DNA of 64,000 bases, from the NCBI RefSeq assembly GCF_004022465.1, contig NZ_SAVA01000007.1:174593-238592 (forward strand), given 5' to 3'. Every line of letters begins with the position of its first letter. The first letter of the stretch is position 1. Below are positions 33,442 through 41,273 of this stretch, piece after piece. The stretch is from Rhodobacter huangdaonensis. GTDB taxonomy: Bacteria > Pseudomonadota > Alphaproteobacteria > Rhodobacterales > Rhodobacteraceae. The position numbers and the translations under genes are program-made. The notes under the pieces are model-generated. The model made no database searches. It was not told where the DNA came from and was given only the letters and a program-made list of their open reading frames with translations.

Positions 33442-35085
33442 ATGACCACGACGACTGTTCTTCCTGACCTGCTCGCTCTGACCGAGGCGGCGCTGCCCGA
33501 ACTCGCCACGCTGCTGTCCGAGGCCACCACGAAGCTGCGCGCGAAGGTGAGCCGCGAGGGCAAGGTCTCGGGATCGGCGCTCGAGCGCGAGCAGTTCGCG
33601 GCCCATGCGCTGGCCTGGCTTGCCACCTATGAACAGTCGCTGGTGCAGCTGCGGGCCTGGGCCGGCCGCGTCGCCGAGGCGGGCGGCTTCGGCGAGATGG
33701 AAGGGCTGCTGCTGCAGATCGGTTTCGGCGAATACCTGAACCAGATCGCCGGCGGCATCCCGATGAGTCAGGGCGAGGTGGCGCGCCTGCACGACCTCGG
33801 GCTGAGCTGGACGCCGTCGGCCGCCGCCGCGAAACTGATGGCCGAGGGCAACAGCCCGGCCGCCCGCACCGCCCTCGTCGCCCTGATGCGCGACAATCAG
33901 GGCCGGGCGCTTTTCGGTGCCTCGGGCCTTGATGAAGACCTCGAGATGATCCGTGAGCAGTTCCACCGCTATGCCGAGGAACGGGTGATCCCGAACGCGC
34001 ATGAGTGGCACCTGAAGGACGAGCTCATTCCGATGGAGATCATCGAGGAGCTTGCCGAACTTGGCGTCTTCGGCCTGACCATCCCCGAAGAATATGGCGG
34101 GCTCGGCCTGTCGAAGGCCTCGATGGTGGTGGTGACCGAGGAGCTGTCGCGCGGCTATATCGGTGTCGGCTCGCTCGGCACGCGCTCGGAAATCGCCGCC
34201 GAGCTGATCCTGTGCGGCGGCACCGAGGAGCAGAAGAAGAAATGGCTGCCGGCGCTCGCGAGCGGCGAGATCCTGTCGACCGCGGTCTTCACCGAACCGA
34301 ACACCGGCTCGGACCTCGGCAGCCTGCGCACCCGCGCGGTGCGCGACGGCTCTGACTGGGTGATCACCGGCAACAAGACCTGGATCACCCATGCGCAGCG
34401 CACCCATGTGATGACGCTTCTGGCCCGCACCGAGCCCGAGACCAGCGACTGGCGCGGGCTGAGCATGTTCCTTGCCGAAAAGACCCCGGGCACCGACGAC
34501 AACCCGTTCCCGACGCCCGGCATGACCGGCGGCGAGATTGAGGTTCTGGGCTATCGCGGCATGAAGGAATACGAGCTCGGCTTCGACGGCTTCCGGGTGA
34601 AGGGCGAGAACCTTCTGGGCGGCGAGACCGGGCGCGGCTTCAAGCAGCTGATGGAGACCTTCGAATCGGCCCGCATCCAGACCGCGGCGCGCGCCGTCGG
34701 CGTGGCGCAGGCGGCCTGCGAGATCGGCATGCGCTATGCGATCGACCGCAAGCAGTTCGGCAAGTCGCTGATCGAGTTCCCGCGGGTCTCGGGCAAGCTT
34801 GCGATGATGGCGGTCGAGATCATGATCGCGCGCCAGTTCACCTATTTCTCGGCCTGGCAGAAGGACCACGGCCGGCGCTGCGACCTCGAGGCGGGGATGG
34901 CGAAGCTCCTGGGCGCCCGCGTCGCCTGGGCGGCGGCCGACAACGCGCTGCAGATCCACGGCGGCAACGGCTTCGCGCTCGAATACACGATCTCGCGGAT
35001 CCTGTGCGACGCGCGCATCCTGAACATCTTCGAGGGCGCGGCCGAGATCCAGGCCCAGGTCATCGCCCGCCGCCTGCTCGGCTGA
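33442..35085 (+). CDS. mcd: Methylsuccinyl-CoA dehydrogenase (ethylmalonyl-CoA pathway)
   Basis: 547 aa, about 150 residues longer than ordinary acyl-CoA dehydrogenases. The extra N-terminal helical part (residues 1-155) is the mark of Mcd, known from Rhodobacter sphaeroides. The dehydrogenase core follows: TIPEEYGGLGLSK, AVFTEPNTGSDLGSLRT, FDGFRVKGENLLGG, and a C-terminal IHGGNGFALEYTISR with the catalytic Glu in the loop after LNIFEGAAEIQ. It oxidises (2S)-methylsuccinyl-CoA to mesaconyl-CoA in acetyl-CoA assimilation. The other pathway genes are not here. It has its own terminator. Confidence 0.88.
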   Translation: MTTTTVLPDLLALTEAALPELATLLSEATTKLRAKVSREGKVSGSALEREQFAAHALAWLATYEQSLVQLRAWAGRVAEAGGFGEMEGLLLQIGFGEYLNQIAGGIPMSQGEVARLHDLGLSWTPSAAAAKLMAEGNSPAARTALVALMRDNQGRALFGASGLDEDLEMIREQFHRYAEERVIPNAHEWHLKDELIPMEIIEELAELGVFGLTIPEEYGGLGLSKASMVVVTEELSRGYIGVGSLGTRSEIAAELILCGGTEEQKKKWLPALASGEILSTAVFTEPNTGSDLGSLRTRAVRDGSDWVITGNKTWITHAQRTHVMTLLARTEPETSDWRGLSMFLAEKTPGTDDNPFPTPGMTGGEIEVLGYRGMKEYELGFDGFRVKGENLLGGETGRGFKQLMETFESARIQTAARAVGVAQAACEIGMRYAIDRKQFGKSLIEFPRVSGKLAMMAVEIMIARQFTYFSAWQKDHGRRCDLEAGMAKLLGARVAWAAADNALQIHGGNGFALEYTISRILCDARILNIFEGAAEIQAQVIARRLLG

Positions 35086-35106
35086 GACTGTCCTGATCAG
35101 GGCGGG

Positions 35107-35132
35107 AAACGGGGCCTTCGGGCCCCGTTTTT
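35107..35132 (+). terminator. Terminator of mcd
   Basis: A perfect 10-bp stem AAACGGGGCC-TTCG-GGCCCCGTTT followed by more T. It lies 22 nt after the mcd stop codon. Confidence 0.95.
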
Positions 35133-35181
35133 CATTGCATCGCGGGTCTCTTTGCGCTCACTGGCGGCAAAGGAGATTGCG

Positions 35182-35685
35182 ATGATCCGTGACGCCATTG
35201 CCGAAGATGCCGAGGCCCTTGCGGCGATCTACAACGACGCCGTGCGCAACACGACGGCGATCTGGAACGATGTCGAGGTCGATGCCGCGAACCGCATCGC
35301 CTGGATGAGCGCGCGGCAGGGGGCGGGGCTGCCCGTCCTCGTGCTCGAGGAGGCGGGCGAGGTCACCGGCTATGCGAGCTATGGCCCGTTCCGCGCTTTT
35401 GATGGTTATCGCGAGACGGTCGAGCATTCGGTCTACATCCGCGCCGACCGGCGTGGCGGCGGCCGGGGCCGGGCGCTGATGACGCAGCTCATCGCCCATG
35501 CCCGCGCCGGGGGGCTGCATGTGATGGTGGCGGCGATCGAGGCGGGCAATGCGGCCTCGATCGCGCTGCACGAGCAGCTCGGCTTCCGCGCCATCGGCAC
35601 GATGCCCGAGGTCGGGCAGAAATTCGGCCGCTGGCTGGATCTGGCGCTGTTGCAGCTGATGCTCGACGACCGCGCTCAGCCCTGA
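35182..35685 (+). CDS. GNAT acetyltransferase, phosphinothricin/methionine-sulfoximine type
   Basis: 167 aa. The start MIRDAIAEDAEALAAIYNDAVRNTTAIW and YRETVEHSVYIRADRRGGGRGRALM (acetyl-CoA binding) match the PAT/YncA group. These acetylate phosphinothricin-like compounds or methionine sulfoximine and sulfone. ATG 35182 is 6 nt after AAGGAG. Its 3' end overlaps recO (convergent) by 10 nt. The exact substrate is uncertain. Confidence 0.85.
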   Translation: MIRDAIAEDAEALAAIYNDAVRNTTAIWNDVEVDAANRIAWMSARQGAGLPVLVLEEAGEVTGYASYGPFRAFDGYRETVEHSVYIRADRRGGGRGRALMTQLIAHARAGGLHVMVAAIEAGNAASIALHEQLGFRAIGTMPEVGQKFGRWLDLALLQLMLDDRAQP

Positions 35686-36398
35686 CGGGCAAGTGCCGCG
35701 ATCAGCCGGGCGCGGGCGGCGGGGAGGGCACGGTTGCCGTGCTCGGCCGCGAACCGGTCGAGGAAATGGCCGGTGAGGCGCAGCCCCTCCGTGACCTCCG
35801 CCCAGCTTGCCGGCCCCTGGCCCAGCAGGCAGGCAGGCAGCGGCAAAAGCCGCGGCGCCCAGTCCCCGGCGCCCGCCCGGCTGACGGCGCGGCCGCTGCG
35901 GGGGCTGACGAAGGCCAGATCCTCGCGCGTGCCGGTGACGGCGCAGCGGCTGAGATCAAGCGCATAGCCCAGTTCCTCGAGGAGCTGCATTTCCCAGCGC
36001 AGATAGTCGAGCGGCCAGCCCGGCACCGCGTCGCCGATCACCGTGAAGAGCGGCTCGGTCGCGGCGAAAAGCGCGGGGTGCGGGGCGCGTTCGGGCAGCG
36101 CGAAGGCAAGCATCGCGCAGGTGGCGGACAGCCCGGCAAGCGCCAGCCGGTCACGCATCGCCCCCGCGCGCGAGGCGAGCGGTTCGACGGTGAAGGTGCC
36201 GAGCTGGTCCTCGAGCCGGGCGCGCCAACGCAGGGCAACGGACGAGCCGGGCTGCAGCGTCGCCGCCATCTTCCGCGAGGCGCCGCCGCGCACCACGCCC
36301 GCATGCCGGCCATGGGCCATGGTGAAGACCTCGATCAGCGCCGAGGTCTCGCCCTGCGGGCGGGTCGAGAGGATGGTGCCGTGGTCTTGCCAGTCCAT
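35676..36398 (-). CDS. recO: DNA repair protein RecO
   Basis: 240 aa. The start MDWQDHGTILSTRPQGETSALIEVFT and VRGGASRKMAATLQPGSSVAL are typical of the N-terminal OB fold; the helical C-terminal part follows. No zinc-finger Cys cluster is evident. RecO loads RecA on SSB-coated DNA with RecR. It is the last gene of the lepB-rnc-era-DUF1491-recO run. Confidence 0.92.
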   Translation of the reverse strand: MDWQDHGTILSTRPQGETSALIEVFTMAHGRHAGVVRGGASRKMAATLQPGSSVALRWRARLEDQLGTFTVEPLASRAGAMRDRLALAGLSATCAMLAFALPERAPHPALFAATEPLFTVIGDAVPGWPLDYLRWEMQLLEELGYALDLSRCAVTGTREDLAFVSPRSGRAVSRAGAGDWAPRLLPLPACLLGQGPASWAEVTEGLRLTGHFLDRFAAEHGNRALPAARARLIAALARQG

Positions 36399-36418
36399 GC
36401 AGGGGTTCCGGGCGGAGA

Positions 36419-36475
36419 GGCCGGGGGGCTGTCTGCCCCCCGGACCCCCCGAAGGTATTTCCGGCAAGGAGAAAG
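36419..36475 (-). repeat. Dispersed intergenic palindromic repeat, copy 2
   Basis: Read on the minus strand: TTGCCGGAAATACCTTCGGG, then GGGTCCGGGGGGC, then a loop and GCCCCCCGG. It matches copy 3 (49822-49867) with a longer hairpin. It lies between the DUF1491 gene and recO. Confidence 0.8.
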
Positions 36476-36504
36476 GGAAAGGGGGCGGGGCGTGCGGGCG
36501 GGGC

Positions 36505-36840
36505 TCAGTCGCTGAGCCCCTCCTCGTCCAGAAGGGTGCGGCCGTCGCGGTTTTCGAGCTCGATCACCCACAGATCGGGGTCGAAGCCGCGCTGGCGGCG
36601 GATCGAGGCGTCGACCTCGGCCTCCGGGCCCTCGGTCAGGATCATCCATTTGCGCGCGCCGGTCGTCAGATCGAAGCTGCGCTGCCACAGCGTTGCGCGG
36701 CCGTCGAGGGTGGCGCATTTCACCATCACCGCGCCGGCATGCGGCTCGCCATGCGCGGTGACATAGGCCGGGATATTGGCAATCTCCAGCCGTCGCAGAT
36801 AGGCCCGCACCCAGAAATCCGAGGTCAGGCGGAGCGTCAT
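36505..36840 (-). CDS. DUF1491 family protein
   Basis: 111 aa. MTLRLTSDFWVRAYLRRLEI, then PAYVTAHGEPHAGAVMVKC and ARKWMILTEGPEAEVDASI, are the hallmarks of this small alphaproteobacterial family of unknown function. It is joined to the 3' end of era with no gap between stop and start. Co-expression with ribosome-assembly genes (era, rnc) is constant in this group of bacteria, but the role is unknown. Confidence 0.85.
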   Translation of the reverse strand: MTLRLTSDFWVRAYLRRLEIANIPAYVTAHGEPHAGAVMVKCATLDGRATLWQRSFDLTTGARKWMILTEGPEAEVDASIRRQRGFDPDLWVIELENRDGRTLLDEEGLSD

Positions 36841-37770
36841 TCAGTCGCCGTCCTTGAAGTCGAGCCCCATCTCGGAATAGCGCTCGGCCTCGTCGAGCCA
36901 GTTCGGGCGCACCTTGACCTGCAGGAAAAGATGCACCGGCCGGCCGAGGAATTCGGCGAGATCGGCGCGCGCCGCGGTCGAGATCGCCTTGATCGTCTCG
37001 CCGCCCTTGCCGAGCAAGATGCCCTTGTGGCCCTCGCGCGCGACATAGATCAGCTGGTCGATGCGGGTGGAGCCGTCCTTGCGGTCCTCCCATTTCTCGG
37101 TCTCGACGGTGAGCTGATAGGGCAGCTCCTCGTGCAGCCGCAGGGTCAGTTTCTCGCGCGTGACCTCGGCGGCGATCTGCCGCATCGGCAGGTCGGCGAT
37201 CTGGTCCTCGGGGTAGAACCAGGGGCCCTCGGGCAGCTCGCCCGCCAGCCATTCGCGCAGATCGTCGACGCCATAGCCGCGCTCGGCCGAGATCATGAAG
37301 GTCTTGACGAAGGGGAAGGCCTCGTTCGCCGACTGGGCCAGTTCGAGCAGGCGCTCGGCCTTGACCTTGTCGATCTTGTTGATCGCAAGCGCGACCGGCT
37401 GTTCGCCGGCGCGTTCCTTCAGCGCCTCGATGATCGCGCGGGTGCCGTCGGTCAGGCCGCGATGCGCCTCGATCAGCAGCACGATGATGTCGGCATCCGA
37501 GGCGCCGCCCCAGGCCGCGGTCACCATCGCCCGGTCGAGCCGGCGGCGCGGGCGGAAGATGCCGGGAGTGTCGACGAAGACGATCTGCGTCTCGCCCTGC
37601 ATGCACACGCCGCGGATGCGGGCGCGGGTGGTCTGCACCTTGTGGGTGACGATCGAGACCTTGGCGCCGACCATGCGGTTGAGCAGGGTCGATTTGCCGG
37701 CGTTCGGCTCGCCGATCAGGGCGACGAAGCCCGCGCGGGTGTGGTCGGGATGCGGCGTGTCTTCGGTCAT
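36841..37770 (-). CDS. era: GTPase Era
   Basis: 309 aa. G1 is GEPNAGKST (20-28), G3 VDTPG, G4 INKIDK, and a C-terminal KH domain is marked by GKGGETIKAIS. Era binds the 3' end of 16S rRNA in 30S maturation. It overlaps rnc by 4 nt; rnc-era coupling is common. Confidence 0.98.
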   Translation of the reverse strand: MTEDTPHPDHTRAGFVALIGEPNAGKSTLLNRMVGAKVSIVTHKVQTTRARIRGVCMQGETQIVFVDTPGIFRPRRRLDRAMVTAAWGGASDADIIVLLIEAHRGLTDGTRAIIEALKERAGEQPVALAINKIDKVKAERLLELAQSANEAFPFVKTFMISAERGYGVDDLREWLAGELPEGPWFYPEDQIADLPMRQIAAEVTREKLTLRLHEELPYQLTVETEKWEDRKDGSTRIDQLIYVAREGHKGILLGKGGETIKAISTAARADLAEFLGRPVHLFLQVKVRPNWLDEAERYSEMGLDFKDGD

Positions 37771-38453
37771 GTGGTGCCCTCCAGGCGGGTCAGCAGCGTC
37801 TTGGCGGCGGATTGTTCGGCCAGTCGTTTCGAGCCGGCCTTGGCGCGCTCGCTTTCGCCCGAGGCAAGATGCACCTCGATGGTGAAGACCGGGGCGTGGT
37901 CGGGGCCGCTGCGCGACACCGTTTCATACCCCGGCGGCGGCAGGCCACGGGCCTGCGCCCATTCCTGCAGCGCGGTCTTGGCGTCGCGGGCGTCTTCCTC
38001 GACGGCCTCGACGCGTTTGCCCCAGAGCCGCAGCACGAGCTTGCGTGCCACTTCGAAGCCCGCGTCGAGGTGCACGGCGGCGATCACCGCCTCCATCGCG
38101 TCGCCGAGGAGCGCCTCCTTGCGGCGGCCGCCCGACATCATCTCGGAGCGGCCGAGCTTCAGCACCGCGCCAAGGTCGATCTGGCGGGCGACATCGGCGC
38201 AGGTTTCCTTGCGCACCAGCGCGTTGAAGCGCGGCGCAAGCTGGCCTTCCGAGGCGTCGCGGTCGGCCTTGAACAGCGCCTCGGCGATGCTGAGCCCGAG
38301 CACACGGTCGCCCAGGAACTCGAGCCGCTGGTTGTCGGGGCGCGTGGCCGAGCCGATCGAGCTGTGGGTGAGCGCGCGAACGAGAAGCTCGGGCTTCGCG
38401 AAGCGGTGCCCGAGCCTGTCCATGAATGCCTCGATGTCGGAGCCGACCTTCAC
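37767..38453 (-). CDS. rnc: Ribonuclease III
   Basis: 228 aa. The catalytic signature LEFLGDRVLGLSIAEALF sits near residue 44. GDAMEAVIAAVHLDAGF is the second acidic site. The C-terminal part holds the double-strand RNA-binding domain (TALQEWAQARGLPPPGYE, then SKRLAEQSAAKTLL). It processes rRNA precursors and double-stranded RNA. Ten bases separate it from lepB. Confidence 0.98.
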   Translation of the reverse strand: MKVGSDIEAFMDRLGHRFAKPELLVRALTHSSIGSATRPDNQRLEFLGDRVLGLSIAEALFKADRDASEGQLAPRFNALVRKETCADVARQIDLGAVLKLGRSEMMSGGRRKEALLGDAMEAVIAAVHLDAGFEVARKLVLRLWGKRVEAVEEDARDAKTALQEWAQARGLPPPGYETVSRSGPDHAPVFTIEVHLASGESERAKAGSKRLAEQSAAKTLLTRLEGTT

Positions 38454-38462
38454 GCCCTCACC

Positions 38463-39245
38463 TCAGTCGATCGCCTTGAAGAACCGGTCCGGACGCCAGG
38501 TCCAGAAGTAGAAGAGCGACTTGCCCGCCGAGGAGAACATCACCCGGTCGGCACGGCCGATCAGGTATTCCGCCGGCACGAAGCCAAGCCCGCCGGCAGC
38601 GGCCGGGAAGCGGCTGTCCTCGGAGTTGTCACGGTTGTCGCCCATGAAGAAATACTGACCCTCGGGCACGGTGAAGACCGGGGTGTCGTCGGCCACCCAA
38701 TTGTCCGAGATGTTCAGGATGTCGTGGCTGACCCCATTGGGCAGGGTCTCGGTCTGGCGCGCCTTCAGGCAGGTGCCACCGATCCCCACCGGGTCGTTCT
38801 CGCAGCGCGGCATCAGCTGTTGCGGGCCCTGCGGCGCCTTCTCCTCGGCGAAGGTGCCGGCATCGGCGAGCTGCACCGGTTCGCCGTTGATGTGCAGCAC
38901 GCCCTGCACCATCTGGATCTTGTCGCCGGGCAGGCCGATCAGCCGCTTGATGAAGTCGACGTTCTTCGTCGGGTGACGGAAGACGACGACATCGCCGCGT
39001 TCGGGTTCGCTCGCGAAGATCCGGCCGGAGATCGGGCAGGCAGAGAACGGGCAGGAATGGCTCGAATAGCCGTAGGCCATCTTGTTGACGAAGAGGAAGT
39101 CGCCGATCAGCAGCGTGTCCTTCATCGAGCCCGAGGGAATCCAGAACGGCTGGAAGAACAGGGTGCGGAACACCCCCGCGATCACCAGTGCCCAGACGAT
39201 GGTTTTCACCGTCTCGACGATGCCGCCTTCGGATTTCTTGGCCAT
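38463..39245 (-). CDS. lepB: Signal peptidase I
   Basis: 260 aa. One N-terminal membrane helix (TVKTIVWALVIAGVFRTLFF) is followed by the catalytic Ser40 in WIPSGSMKDTLLIGDF and the catalytic Lys100 in FIKRLIGLPGD. The last family box is GDNRDNSEDSR. It removes signal peptides at the outer face of the inner membrane. The start at MAKKSEGGIVE fits the usual length. It is 55 nt from acpS. Confidence 0.97.
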   Translation of the reverse strand: MAKKSEGGIVETVKTIVWALVIAGVFRTLFFQPFWIPSGSMKDTLLIGDFLFVNKMAYGYSSHSCPFSACPISGRIFASEPERGDVVVFRHPTKNVDFIKRLIGLPGDKIQMVQGVLHINGEPVQLADAGTFAEEKAPQGPQQLMPRCENDPVGIGGTCLKARQTETLPNGVSHDILNISDNWVADDTPVFTVPEGQYFFMGDNRDNSEDSRFPAAAGGLGFVPAEYLIGRADRVMFSSAGKSLFYFWTWRPDRFFKAID

Positions 39246-39300
39246 TCCCTGCCCCGCTTGTGAAAAGTCCCGCCTTCCTAGGCTTGCGGGGATACCCAAG

Positions 39301-39708
39301 TCAAGGAAGGGGTCGTGCCTCGATCACCACGAAGGCCTGTGCCCAGGGGGCGTCGTCGGTCAATGTGACGTGAACGATCGCCTCGTGCCCGGGCGGGGTC
39401 ATCGCCGCCAGCCGCTCGGCGGCCCAGCCGGTGAGATGCATCACCGGTTGCCCGGTGGGCAGATTCGTCACCGCCATGTCGCGCCAGGAGATGCCCATGC
39501 GCAGCCCGGTGCCAAGCGCCTTCGAACAGGCCTCCTTCGCCGCCCAGCGTTTGGCATAGGTGCCGGCGACGTCGGCGCGCCGCTCGGCCTTGGCGATCTC
39601 GGTCTCGGTGAAGACGCGGGTGCGGAACCGATCGCCGAAACGCGCGAGCGTCGCGGCGATGCGGTCGATATTGGCGAGGTCGGAGCCGATGCCGAGGATC
39701 ACGCTCAC
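39301..39708 (-). CDS. acpS: Holo-[acyl-carrier-protein] synthase
   Basis: 135 aa. GIGSDLANIDRIA and KRWAAKEACSKALGTGL carry the metal and CoA binding residues (Asp, Glu, Lys) of AcpS. It attaches 4'-phosphopantetheine to ACP. It overlaps pdxJ by 4 nt; pdxJ-acpS is a conserved pair. Confidence 0.97.
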   Translation of the reverse strand: MSVILGIGSDLANIDRIAATLARFGDRFRTRVFTETEIAKAERRADVAGTYAKRWAAKEACSKALGTGLRMGISWRDMAVTNLPTGQPVMHLTGWAAERLAAMTPPGHEAIVHVTLTDDAPWAQAFVVIEARPLP

Positions 39709-40451
39709 TCGCCCCGGGCTGCATCCATCAGGGCACGCATCTGGCCGATCGCGCCCTCGAGGCCGACGAACACCGCCTCGCCGATCAGGAAATGGCCGAT
39801 GTTCAGCTCGCGGATCTCGGGCATCGCGGCGACCGGGCCGACCGTCTCGAAGGTCAGGCCGTGGCCCGCGTGCACCTCGAGGCCGAGCGAATGGGCATAG
39901 GCCGCACCCGCGGCGAGCGCCTCGAGCTCGAGGTCGCGCTCGGCGAAGCGGCCGGCATAATGCAGGTCGCAGTAATGGCCGGTGTGCAGCTCGATCACCG
40001 CCGCGCCGATCTGCGCCGAGGCCTCGATCTGCGCCGGGTCGTGGCCGATGAACATCGAGACGCGGATCCCCGCCTCGTTCAGCGTGCCGACGTATTCGGT
40101 CAACCGCGGCAGATCGGCCACCACGTCGAGCCCGCCCTCGGTCGTCACCTCCTGCCGCTTCTCGGGGACGAGGCAGCAGGCATGCGGCGCGGTGGCGAGC
40201 GCGATCGCCTGCATCTCCTCGGTCGGCGCCATCTCGAAGTTGAGCGGAATCCCGAGTTCCGCCTTCAGCGCGGCGATGTCGCTGTCACGGATGTGGCGGC
40301 GATCCTCACGCAGATGGGCGGTGACGCCGTCGGCGCCCGCCGCCTCGGCCAGCAGGGCGGCGCGCAGGGGCTCGGGATAGGCGGCGCCGCGGGCGTTGCG
40401 CAGGGTGGCGACGTGGTCGATGTTGACGCCAAGGCGAAGCGAATGGGGCAT
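39705..40451 (-). CDS. pdxJ: Pyridoxine 5'-phosphate synthase
   Basis: 248 aa, a TIM barrel starting LRLGVNIDHVATLRNARGA, with ADGVTAHLREDRRHI and HTGHYCDLHYAG as family boxes. It makes pyridoxine 5'-phosphate from 3-amino-2-oxopropyl phosphate and deoxyxylulose 5-phosphate. The gap to the DUF2062 gene is 92 nt, so a separate start of transcription is possible. Confidence 0.97.
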   Translation of the reverse strand: MPHSLRLGVNIDHVATLRNARGAAYPEPLRAALLAEAAGADGVTAHLREDRRHIRDSDIAALKAELGIPLNFEMAPTEEMQAIALATAPHACCLVPEKRQEVTTEGGLDVVADLPRLTEYVGTLNEAGIRVSMFIGHDPAQIEASAQIGAAVIELHTGHYCDLHYAGRFAERDLELEALAAGAAYAHSLGLEVHAGHGLTFETVGPVAAMPEIRELNIGHFLIGEAVFVGLEGAIGQMRALMDAARGE

Positions 40452-40543
40452 GGAATCCTCCGGTCAGTGCGGCGAGAGTATGTGCGCAAGCCCGGGCGGA
40501 AGGGAAGGGGGCGCGCCATGTCCGAGGGGCTGTCGCGCGGGGC

Positions 40544-41212
40544 TCAGCCCTCGCCCGGCGGTGGGGCATTGCCGTCCTTGCGGCGCGGGCTGATCTTGGC
40601 GCGAATCTTCGTCAGCCGTTCCTTCAGCCGGGTGCGGCGGCGGTTCTGATAGGCGGTGACGATCGGCAGGGCGATGAAATAGCACACCAGCCCGGCGGCG
40701 ATGCCGGGCAGCAGCCCGCCCACCAGATAGGGCAGGAAGATCCCGTCGAAGAAATTCGCCAGCCCCTGCCACTGCGTCGGCTCGTGGGTGAAGAAGGCCA
40801 CGAGGTTGTGGTGCAGGTCCTGGAAGGCATGGCCGAAGGTCTCGAACAGCCCCTCGGTCTGGACCGGGGCGAGATGTCGGCCAAGCATCCAGTGGCCGAG
40901 CTTGATCGAGACCAGCGCGATCAGCGGGAAAGTCAGCGGGTTGCCGATCAGCGTGCCGAAGAGCGCGGCGATGACATTGCCGCGCACCAGCCAGGCAAGC
41001 ACCACCGCACCGCCAAGGTGAAAGCCGAAGAGCGGCGTGAAGGAGATCAGCACGCCCGCGAAGATGCCGCGCGCGATCCGCTCGGGCCGATCGGGCAGGC
41101 GGTTCAGCCGGTGCTTGATGTAGTGGAAGGCACGGGTCCAGCCGCCGCGCGGCCAGACCGCCTCGCGCAGCGCCTGCAGGAAGGGACGTTTGTTGCGCCG
41201 CTTGAAAACCAC
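40544..41212 (-). CDS. DUF2062 membrane protein
   Basis: 222 aa. The core ARGIFAGVLISFTPLFGFHLG and FGTLIGNPLTFPLIALVSI is the DUF2062 pattern, with about three to four membrane helices and a basic C-terminal tail ending GNAPPPGEG. I choose GTG 41212 (VVFKRRNKRPF), five bases after AAGGA. Upstream codons lack the family pattern. Function unknown; it follows rsh by 61 nt. Confidence 0.85.
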   Translation of the reverse strand: MVFKRRNKRPFLQALREAVWPRGGWTRAFHYIKHRLNRLPDRPERIARGIFAGVLISFTPLFGFHLGGAVVLAWLVRGNVIAALFGTLIGNPLTFPLIALVSIKLGHWMLGRHLAPVQTEGLFETFGHAFQDLHHNLVAFFTHEPTQWQGLANFFDGIFLPYLVGGLLPGIAAGLVCYFIALPIVTAYQNRRRTRLKERLTKIRAKISPRRKDGNAPPPGEG

Positions 41213-41273
41213 CGTCGTCCTTCTCCCCCTTGCCGGGGGCCGTTCCCTCCGTCCGCGATGCCCTCGGGCCCGC

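Noticed and set aside
32140..34959. A 939-codon frame on the minus strand through ispH and mcd
   Set aside because: It is partly antisense to mcd and partly out of frame with ispH and rnhA. The three real genes explain the region fully.
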